Assembly: GCA_025923975.1 (NCBI GenBank)
Contig: JAICEV010000229.1
Location: 1 to 6,285 of the forward strand
Origin: Propionibacteriaceae bacterium
GTDB taxonomy: Bacteria > Actinomycetota > Actinomycetes > Propionibacteriales > Propionibacteriaceae
Length of the DNA: 6,285 nucleotides
Direction of reading: 5' to 3'
Shown here piece by piece: positions 1-5,436 of this stretch. Below the pieces are notes generated by a model. It was given only the letters and a program-made list of their open reading frames with translations, was not told the DNA's origin and did not search any database. A program made the position numbers and the translations under genes. Positions within the stretch are counted from its first letter, which is position 1; each line of letters opens with the position of its first letter.

Positions 1-2
1 AA

Positions 3-170
3 ACCCATCGCTGGCAGGTCCGACAACCCGAACCCGGCACCTGGCTATGGCGAACACCCCACCGCCGCATCTATCTGGTCAACGCCACCGGCACCCACCC
101 ACTCGGCAACACCGAATTCGCCGAAGCAGTATGGCGCGCCGCCAACCCGCCACAACAGCTCGCAAGCTAG
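3..170 (+). CDS. C-terminal fragment of a probable DUF222/HNH endonuclease (13E12-repeat type)
   Basis: This is an open frame entering from the left edge and ending at TAG 168-170, leaving 55 visible residues. The residues run from a THRWQVRQPEPG stretch through WLWRTPHRR and IYLVNATGTHPLG to an Ala-rich end. From memory, this tail (a W/R-rich stretch, then a 'Y-x-V-x-x-TGTHP' motif) is typical of the C-terminus, just after the HNH motif, of the DUF222/HNH proteins that occur in many copies in mycobacteria and other actinobacteria. The HNH residues themselves would lie outside the window, so nuclease activity cannot be judged. These proteins are often scattered singly and have no known link to transporters. 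The downstream gene starts 51 bases later on the same strand and in the same reading frame, separated by stops at 168 and 195. The family call rests on a short tail only; an intact gene and a broken copy cannot be told apart. Confidence 0.68.
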   Translation, partial: THRWQVRQPEPGTWLWRTPHRRIYLVNATGTHPLGNTEFAEAVWRAANPPQQLAS

Positions 171-185
171 GTCAATCCGAATAGA

Positions 186-201
186 AGATCTGACTAGATC
201 T
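186..201. repeat. Pair of AGATCT palindromes spaced one helical turn apart
   Basis: Two identical AGATCT hexamers lie at 186-191 and 196-201, separated by GACT. Their centres are 10 bases apart, in the 51-base gap before the SulP gene. Together they form an operator-like dyad placed 20-35 bases before the GTG start. A regulatory role is only a guess, and chance is a real alternative for so short an element. Confidence 0.25.
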
Positions 202-221
202 GGCGCACTGCAAGCGCATCG

Positions 222-1997
222 GTGCCGATCGCGGCCCGATACGGTCATCGTGTGTCAAACCAGGCCGCCGCCAAGAGCTCGGCATCCCTGACACGGGGCT
301 ACCTACCAGGGATCTGGGTGCTTCGCGAGTATCAGCGAAGCTGGCTGCGTGGGGACCTTCTGGCTGGAGTGACTGTGTCGGCCTACCTGGTTCCTCAGGT
401 AATGGCATACGCCGAGTTAGCCGGATTGCCCGCAATCGCGGGGTTATGGGCAGCAGTCGGTCCGCTGGTTGTCTATGCCATTCTCGGCTCGTCCCGCCAA
501 CTCTCCGTCGGCCCAGAGTCCAGCACTGCATTGATGACCGCGGCGGCGGTCACAGTGCTGATCGCCGGTGATCAGCAGCTCTACGCGGAGACAGCGGCGG
601 CGCTGGCGCTTGCAGTGGGCGCGATTTGCTTTGTCTGCTGGCTGGCCCGGCTTGGCTTCCTCGCCAATCTGCTGTCCCATCCAGTCCTTATCGGCTACAT
701 GGCCGGCATCGCGATCTTGATGATCGTCAGCCAGCTCAGCAAGGTGACCGGTATCGACGTGGAAGGGGATTCCACCCTTTCCAAACTGAGATTTTTCTTT
801 GCCCAGCTCGGCCAAGTTCATCTGCCGACACTGCTGGTTGCAGCTGTCACCTTCGTTGTGCTCGTGGCGTTTCAGCGACTCCTGCCGCGATGGCCGGGTC
901 CGCTTATCGCGATGGTGTTGGCGGCAGTCGCGGTGGCCGTACTTGATCTTGGTCAGATGGGCGTTGCGACCGTCGGCAGTGTGCCACGCGGTCTGCCACC
1001 AGTCTCGATTCCCGACTTCTCCAGCATCGACTTGAGCACCCTGCTGCCAGCCGCGCTGGGCGTGACCATAGTCGCCTACTCCGACAACATCGCAACGGCG
1101 CGAGCCTTCGCAGCCAGGCGGCGGGAGGTGATCGACGCGCGTCAGGAGTTCCTGGCCCTCGGTGGGGCCAACCTCGCAGCTGGAGTGTTCTCCGGTTTTC
1201 CAGTCAGCAGCAGCGGCAGCCGAACGGTGATCGGAGACGCGATTGGCAGCCGCACCCAGCTGTGCTCTCTCGTCGCCGCTGGAGTTCTGCTGCTCACCAT
1301 GCTGTTCCTGGGTCCAGCCCTCTCCACCTTTCCGCTGGCCGCCCTCGGCGGCCTTGTGGTGTTCGCGGCACTCCGGTTGATCGATTTCGCAGAGCTCCGC
1401 CGGATCGCTCGGTTCCGGCGGAGCGAGCTGTTCTTGGCGTTGGCCACCGCGGCCGCGGTGTTGATCTTCGATGTGCTTTACGGGATAGCGGTGGCGGTCG
1501 CACTGTCGATCTTGGACCTGCTCCGCCGCATCGCCCGACCGCACGATGGCATCTTGGGCTACGTTCCGGGGATGGCCGGCATGCACGACGTCGACGACTA
1601 CGACACCGGCCGCCAGGTTCCCGGCCTGCTGGTCTATCGCTATGACGCGCCACTGTTCTTCGCCAATGCCGAGGACTTCAAGCGCCGTGCGCTGGCCTCC
1701 GTCGACGGCGCGGATCCCCCAGTCGAGTGGTTCCTGCTGAACGCCGAGGCAAACACCGAGGTTGACCTGACAGCAGTAGACGCCCTCGAGGAAGTGCGGA
1801 GGACACTGGCCGAGCGCGGCATCGTTTTCGCACTCGCCCGGGTGAAGTTCGAGCTGCGCGAGATCTTGACGTCAGCCGACTTCGTCGACCGGATCGGAGA
1901 GGACCGCGTGTTCATGACACTGCCTACGGCGGTGAGCGCGTACGAGCAGTGGTATGCCGCCCATCATGGCGGTGAGGCGCCGAGCCCGAGAGCTTGA
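222..1997 (+). CDS. SulP-family inorganic anion transporter with C-terminal STAS domain
   Basis: Predicted inner-membrane anion transporter of 591 residues. Known SulP/SLC26 members carry sulfate, bicarbonate or other anions, and the substrate here is not shown by sequence. Residues 40-435 form a long series of hydrophobic segments, consistent with the 14-segment SulP fold. Conserved signatures are visible: VPQVMAYAELAGLP (57-70), GSSRQLSVGPES (89-100), AYSDNIATARAFA (285-297) with Asp288 where many relatives have an acidic residue, and SGFPVSSSGSRT (324-335). Residues about 445-580 form the cytoplasmic STAS domain, with YRYDAPLFFANA (472-483) and a VDLTAVDAL turn (514-522). Length is normal for a SulP-STAS protein, and no fused carbonic anhydrase is seen. 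GTG 222 is the first start after the in-frame stop at 195. GTG 252 is equally possible, since the first family-like residues begin near 27. Neither has a clear Shine-Dalgarno sequence. The next gene starts 260 bases on, so it is probably a separate transcript. Confidence 0.94.
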   Translation: MPIAARYGHRVSNQAAAKSSASLTRGYLPGIWVLREYQRSWLRGDLLAGVTVSAYLVPQVMAYAELAGLPAIAGLWAAVGPLVVYAILGSSRQLSVGPESSTALMTAAAVTVLIAGDQQLYAETAAALALAVGAICFVCWLARLGFLANLLSHPVLIGYMAGIAILMIVSQLSKVTGIDVEGDSTLSKLRFFFAQLGQVHLPTLLVAAVTFVVLVAFQRLLPRWPGPLIAMVLAAVAVAVLDLGQMGVATVGSVPRGLPPVSIPDFSSIDLSTLLPAALGVTIVAYSDNIATARAFAARRREVIDARQEFLALGGANLAAGVFSGFPVSSSGSRTVIGDAIGSRTQLCSLVAAGVLLLTMLFLGPALSTFPLAALGGLVVFAALRLIDFAELRRIARFRRSELFLALATAAAVLIFDVLYGIAVAVALSILDLLRRIARPHDGILGYVPGMAGMHDVDDYDTGRQVPGLLVYRYDAPLFFANAEDFKRRALASVDGADPPVEWFLLNAEANTEVDLTAVDALEEVRRTLAERGIVFALARVKFELREILTSADFVDRIGEDRVFMTLPTAVSAYEQWYAAHHGGEAPSPRA

Positions 1998-2006
1998 CAA
2001 AGACCG

Positions 2007-2025
2007 GGGACTGGATTCCAGACCC
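2007..2025. terminator. Small near-palindrome after sulP, possible weak terminator
   Basis: GGG-A-CTG, a 5-base loop, then CAG-A-CCC can fold into a short hairpin with one A/A mismatch, starting 10 bases after the SulP stop codon. No T-run follows. Actinobacterial terminators often lack one, but the stem is short. It may equally be chance or a protein-binding palindrome. Confidence 0.25.
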
Positions 2026-2215
2026 AACGTTTACTGCGACAAGATGGCAAACAGGGGTCGAATTCCGCACCCAGACACTCGTTAGCCCTCCGGAGACGGG
2101 AAACGCATCTCAAGTACGCGAACTGACCGCAGCGCGGGAGAATATCGGGCCATTTAGAACAGGACTCAATGCAATTCCGCCGATCTCCAAGCCGAGACGC
2201 CTTAGCCGATACATA

Positions 2216-2225
2216 CTGACGTCAG
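2216..2225. promoter_or_regulatory. CTGACGTCAG palindrome in the oxidase leader
   Basis: A perfect 10-base palindrome lies 32 bases before the oxidase ATG and immediately after the weak CATACT -10-like element, which it overlaps by two bases. That is a plausible operator position. The same ten bases TGACGTCAGC (2217-2226) also occur inside the SulP coding sequence at 1867-1876, so chance occurrence is possible. No particular regulator is proposed. Confidence 0.3.
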
Positions 2226-2243
2226 CATCTGCTCTGGACACTC

Positions 2244-2249
2244 GGGGGG
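2244..2249 (+). promoter_or_regulatory. G-rich ribosome-binding site for the oxidase gene
   Basis: A GGGGGG run ends 8 bases before ATG 2258. That spacing suits a Shine-Dalgarno sequence in a GC-rich actinobacterium. It supports ATG 2258 over the TTG at 1994, and the signal peptide beginning at this ATG agrees. Confidence 0.5.
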
Positions 2250-2257
2250 CTAGTGAC

Positions 2258-5200
2258 ATGCGTCACAGGTATTTGCGCGCAAGCGCGTTGGCTGGACTGT
2301 TTGGCCTGGTTATTAGTGCTGGCCTGGGAGCCAACCTGGCGGCTGCCCATCCCCGCGACGATAAGCAGACTGACGTCGAGCATGCGAAGCAGGATCTGGC
2401 CGCCACCCCGATCGAGCAGATCGAGAAGGAAACCCGGGCCAACGCGGACAAAGCCAAGAAGGCGACCGGAGACACCCCTGGCCGACGGACGGAAGATCAA
2501 ACCGTACCCAATGCAAGACTCTCGGCTGTCGCGGCGCAGGACGCCGGTCAGGGCGGAAAATGGAGTTCGGTATACAACACCAGCGTCGTGCCGATCTTTC
2601 AGGCGGTGTTGCCGAACGGGAAGGTGCTGATCTGGGATTCGGCTGGTCAGAATCCCCCGACGCAGACCACGAACCATAGCTTCACCCGAGCAATGGTCTG
2701 GAACCCCGCCACCAACACCTCCGTCCGCAGGGATGTCCAGGGCTACAACATTTTCTGCGCTGGATACATCCAGCTGGCGGATGGCCGAGTGCTAGTGGCC
2801 GGCGGAAACAAGAACGCCGCCATGGATGGCATCGTGCAGACCCACATCTTCGACTGGCGTAACGAGACCTGGAGCCGTGGACCCGACATGTCGGCTGGGC
2901 GCTGGTATCCCTCGCTCGCGGCTCTGGGTAACGACGAAGCGGTGATCGTCGGAGGCGGTCCTGGGGTCCCTGAGGTTTACCAGACCGACGGAACACTTCG
3001 CCGCCTTACCAATGCGAGCGGATACAGCGCTCGGGAATACCCATTCCTGAGCACCCGCCCCGATGGACAGGTCGAGTTGCTGGGTCCCCGCAACGAAATG
3101 AACACCATCAACACCAGCGGCACTGGAGCGATCACTGCCACAGAGGAACGCGACAACATCAACCGCGACTATGGCAGTTTTGCCACCTATGACATCGGTA
3201 AGGTGCTGGTCGCCGGGGGCGGAGACATTACCGAGGACGAGCAAACCCACGTCCCGACCAAGACAGCGCGCATCGTTAACACCAGCGGCAACGGCACCAC
3301 GGTGACCGATACCGGATCTATGTCAGTCGGACGGCGCCAGCACAATCTCACCGTCCTGGCGGACGGCAGCGTGCTTGCAACCGGCGGGCAAAGCCGCATG
3401 GCCAACGGGCTCATCGATCTCAACAATCCCGTCTTCGCAGCGGAGCGCTGGGATCCATCGACGGACACGTGGACGGTCTTGTCGAGCGCCAGTCGGGTCC
3501 GGCAATACCACTCCAGCGCCACGCTGCTGCCAGACGGCCGCGTACTGACCGGCGGCGGCGGAGTCTGCGCTTCATGCGCCAGCCAGGGATATCTGGAGAG
3601 GAACATCGAGTACTTCCAGCCGCCGTACCTTTTCAAAAAGGACAGCAGCGGGCAGCTGGCAAGCCGACCAGAGATCACCGCCGCACCCGACATCGTTGTC
3701 CATGGCGAAGAATTTAAGATCACGTCCCCGCAGGCCGGATCGATCGCGAAAGTTGGGCTGGTGCGACTTGGGGCGAACACGCACAGCCAGGATCAAGGAC
3801 AGCGCTACATACCGCTGGAGGAATTCAACCCTTCACAGGATGGCACCATCATCACTGCGACGGCGCCACCGACCACAAACATCGCGCCAGCCGGGTACTA
3901 CATGCTTTTCATCACCGATAGTGCCGGCGTCCCTTCGGTGGCCAAGATCATCAATTTGCAGCCGAAACGGTCAGACTTCAACGGCGACGGATTTTCCGAC
4001 GCAGTCGTATCCGATCCGAATGCAGATTCTGACGGTGCTGTCGACGCGGGCCAGGTGACGGTGCTCTACGGCAGCACTCCCGCCACCATCGGCGGCGGAC
4101 CGGTGGAGACACTCACGCAGGGCTCCCCCGGCGTGGCTGGCCAACCAGAGACAGAAGACCGCTTCGGGTCCAGCTTGGCGAGTGCGGACCTTGACAACGA
4201 TGGCTACACCGACCTGTTAGTCGGAACACCGCTGGAAGACGGTGGAACTGAGAAAGACTCTGGACTGGCTCAGGTCATCTGGGGTTCGTCTAGTGGGCTT
4301 GGCGGCGGTGACCCATCGTCTGAGCTGAACCAGAGCACCTTTGGTCGGACGATCACAGCCGGTGACCAACTCGGCTACTCGGTAGATGCGTTGAACGCGC
4401 TCGGCGCCGATTCAGAAGTGTTGGCTGTCGGGGTTCCAGGCGGCGATGTCTCGGGCCTGAACGACGCCGGATGGATCGGGTACTCCACCAACGGCGTAAA
4501 CAACCCGAAGGCCATCGATCAGAACTCAGCGGGCATTCCAGGAGGGGCCGAGGCCAGCGACCGGTACGGCGAAGCCATCACTCTCGGCCTACTCGCCGGA
4601 ACAGCTAACCGGGTGGATGCTGCCGTCGGAACCCCGGGTGAAGATCTCGGCTCAGGAACGAGCGCGATCAGCAATGCCGGCGCGATCAGCACCATTAACG
4701 ATCTGGCCAGCGGAGGTACCTCCGGAGTCGCGTTCGACCAAAACTCATCCGGAGTTCCAGGCGCCGCCGAGAACAATGACTCCTTCGGCCAAGTTCTCGA
4801 CAGCGTACGGGCGGGCAGCACGACCCACCTTGCCATCGGCGTTGCCTCTGAGGACATCGGAAGCGCCGCAGATGCCGGCATGGTCCAGCTCTTCTCCTCT
4901 ACTGGGGTCACGATGACGCCAGGCGCAGGGCTGAGTCAGGAGACATCTGGTGTCGGTGGAACGCCCACGGCTGGTGATCAGTTCGGGCGCCGCCTTGTGC
5001 TGGCCCCACCGGGGCTGGGTGACACCAAGACGCGGCTGGCCGTGTCCGCGCCTTTCAAGAACAGCGCAGCCACCGACCACGGGCAGGTGCAGATCTTCCC
5101 GCTCGACAATCTTGGGGCCGAGGTGACGTACGACCAGAGCTCGGGAGGAGTTGGCGGTGCGGCGGCAGCCAATGATCATTTCGGCGAAGGACTCGGCTTT

Positions 5201-5389
5201 GTAGCCGGCGTGGCCGAGCGCTCGATCCTGGTAGGCGTGCCGGACGACGTGGAGTTTTCCGGAGGCATCGTGAATGTCATCCCATTGACCGGTGGCTCCA
5301 TGCGAGCCTGGCGTCCGGATGCAGGCGGGGTGCCGTTCAGCGGAAATGACCGGTTTGGCGGTGCCGTTGGCGGGGAGGTGCAGCGGTAG
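2258..5389 (+). CDS. Secreted copper radical oxidase (galactose/glyoxal oxidase type) fused to a seven-bladed FG-GAP propeller
   Basis: This 1043-residue protein is predicted to be exported. Residues 1-30 are a Sec-type signal peptide (basic RHRYLR, hydrophobic core, AAA before His31) with no twin-arginine motif. Residues 31-98 are a charged, Ala/Lys/Glu-rich linker, probably helical. Residues about 100-470 resemble the kelch-like propeller of galactose and glyoxal oxidases, and about 470-568 the C-terminal Ig-like 'early set' domain (DUF1929). The expected active site can be aligned by eye: Cys167 (NIFCAGY) and Tyr217 (GRWYPSL) for the Cys-Tyr thioether cofactor, then Tyr417-His418 (RQYHSSATLLPDGR) and His509 (NTHSQDQGQRYIPL) as copper ligands. 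The only other cysteines, 437 and 440 (GGGGVCASC), match a disulfide of fungal galactose oxidase. The family oxidises primary alcohols or aldehydes to aldehydes or acids, making hydrogen peroxide. Residues 571-1043 are FG-GAP repeats. The substrate is unknown. The RWYP context resembles glyoxal oxidases more than galactose oxidase. Streptomyces GlxA is a bacterial relative, but no cslA-like partner is visible here. Confidence 0.93.
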   Translation: MRHRYLRASALAGLFGLVISAGLGANLAAAHPRDDKQTDVEHAKQDLAATPIEQIEKETRANADKAKKATGDTPGRRTEDQTVPNARLSAVAAQDAGQGGKWSSVYNTSVVPIFQAVLPNGKVLIWDSAGQNPPTQTTNHSFTRAMVWNPATNTSVRRDVQGYNIFCAGYIQLADGRVLVAGGNKNAAMDGIVQTHIFDWRNETWSRGPDMSAGRWYPSLAALGNDEAVIVGGGPGVPEVYQTDGTLRRLTNASGYSAREYPFLSTRPDGQVELLGPRNEMNTINTSGTGAITATEERDNINRDYGSFATYDIGKVLVAGGGDITEDEQTHVPTKTARIVNTSGNGTTVTDTGSMSVGRRQHNLTVLADGSVLATGGQSRMANGLIDLNNPVFAAERWDPSTDTWTVLSSASRVRQYHSSATLLPDGRVLTGGGGVCASCASQGYLERNIEYFQPPYLFKKDSSGQLASRPEITAAPDIVVHGEEFKITSPQAGSIAKVGLVRLGANTHSQDQGQRYIPLEEFNPSQDGTIITATAPPTTNIAPAGYYMLFITDSAGVPSVAKIINLQPKRSDFNGDGFSDAVVSDPNADSDGAVDAGQVTVLYGSTPATIGGGPVETLTQGSPGVAGQPETEDRFGSSLASADLDNDGYTDLLVGTPLEDGGTEKDSGLAQVIWGSSSGLGGGDPSSELNQSTFGRTITAGDQLGYSVDALNALGADSEVLAVGVPGGDVSGLNDAGWIGYSTNGVNNPKAIDQNSAGIPGGAEASDRYGEAITLGLLAGTANRVDAAVGTPGEDLGSGTSAISNAGAISTINDLASGGTSGVAFDQNSSGVPGAAENNDSFGQVLDSVRAGSTTHLAIGVASEDIGSAADAGMVQLFSSTGVTMTPGAGLSQETSGVGGTPTAGDQFGRRLVLAPPGLGDTKTRLAVSAPFKNSAATDHGQVQIFPLDNLGAEVTYDQSSGGVGGAAAANDHFGEGLGFVAGVAERSILVGVPDDVEFSGGIVNVIPLTGGSMRAWRPDAGGVPFSGNDRFGGAVGGEVQR
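3968..5386 (+). repeat. Seven FG-GAP (integrin-alpha-like) protein repeats in the oxidase C-terminal half
   Basis: Residues 571-1043 of the oxidase hold seven repeats of about 55-70 residues. Each carries a D-x-F/Y/L-G motif: DRFG 634, DQLG 703, DRYG 768, DSFG 841, DQFG 907, DHFG 973 and DRFG 1031. Most are preceded by a DQNSSGVPGAAE-like stretch and followed by a G-T/V-P-x-E-D-type turn. Calcium-type loops are canonical only near the start: DFNGDGFSD (573-581) and DLDNDGYTD (644-652). The last motif has no strands after it, while the first unit (from 573) has no FG motif before it, so the ends should pair to close a seven-blade ring. Such propellers usually mediate binding to proteins or glycans outside the cell. 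Confidence 0.88.
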
Positions 5390-5393
5390 TCCC

Positions 5394-5422
5394 GAGAACG
5401 AAGCTGAGGGCCATTCGTTCTC
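5394..5422. terminator. Perfect 9-bp inverted repeat after the oxidase stop; terminator or operator
   Basis: GAGAACGAA (5394-5402) and TTCGTTCTC (5414-5422) are exact complements around an 11-base loop, beginning 4 bases after the oxidase stop TAG 5387-5389. As RNA it forms a hairpin that could end the oxidase transcript, though no T-run follows. As DNA its half-sites are 20 bases centre to centre (two helical turns), and the right arm abuts the -10-like element of the next gene, which also fits an operator. The two roles are not exclusive. Confidence 0.6.
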
Positions 5423-5424
5423 TA

Positions 5425-5430
5425 TAGAAT
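5425..5430 (+). promoter_or_regulatory. TAGAAT -10-like element for a likely leaderless sulfotransferase mRNA
   Basis: TAGAAT (within TATAGAAT, 5423-5430) fits the actinobacterial TANNNT -10 consensus and ends 6 bases before ATG 5437. Transcription would then start at or next to the A of the ATG, the usual arrangement for leaderless mRNAs, which are common in mycobacteria and other actinobacteria. This would explain the missing Shine-Dalgarno sequence. No good -35 is seen around 5401-5408. Confidence 0.5.
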
Positions 5431-5436
5431 CCCTGC

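Larger units (their letters stand above)
1998..2257. other. Non-coding leader between the SulP and oxidase genes
   Basis: These 260 bases are visibly less GC-rich than the flanking genes. The frame of the downstream gene happens to stay open back to a TTG at 1994, but the 88 residues this would add look unlike a protein domain. They would also bury the signal peptide, so I treat the stretch as untranslated leader and promoter. It contains a near-palindrome at 2007-2025 and a perfect palindrome at 2216-2225. CATACT at 2212-2217 is a weak -10 candidate, with no convincing -35. No RNA gene or riboswitch was recognised. Confidence 0.6.

Noticed and set aside
3..170. The nuclease fragment as part of a mobile element or defence island
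   Set aside because: DUF222/HNH proteins are scattered widely in these genomes, and no transposase, terminal repeat or other defence gene is visible here.
444..1586. A long antisense open frame over the SulP gene
   Set aside because: Its predicted protein is low-complexity, rich in Gln, His, Arg and Glu, with no domain. That is the usual shadow of a GC-rich coding strand that encodes a clear membrane protein.
1994..1999. TTGACA resembling a -35 box over the SulP stop codon
   Set aside because: At spacings of 16-18 bases the sequence gives TTCCAG, TCCAGA or CCAGAC, none resembling a -10 element.
1867..2226. Ten-base match TGACGTCAGC at 1867-1876 and 2217-2226 as a repeat pair
   Set aside because: The first copy is in conserved coding sequence and the match does not extend past ten bases. 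Chance is the simpler explanation.
1994..2257. An N-terminal extension of the oxidase from TTG 1994
   Set aside because: The frame is open, but it would add 88 residues with no recognisable domain ahead of a clear signal peptide. ATG 2258 has a G-rich ribosome-binding site at good spacing.
4519..5179. Antisense and alternate-frame open stretches over the FG-GAP region
   Set aside because: They overlap a strongly supported repeat domain in the main frame and encode nothing recognisable.
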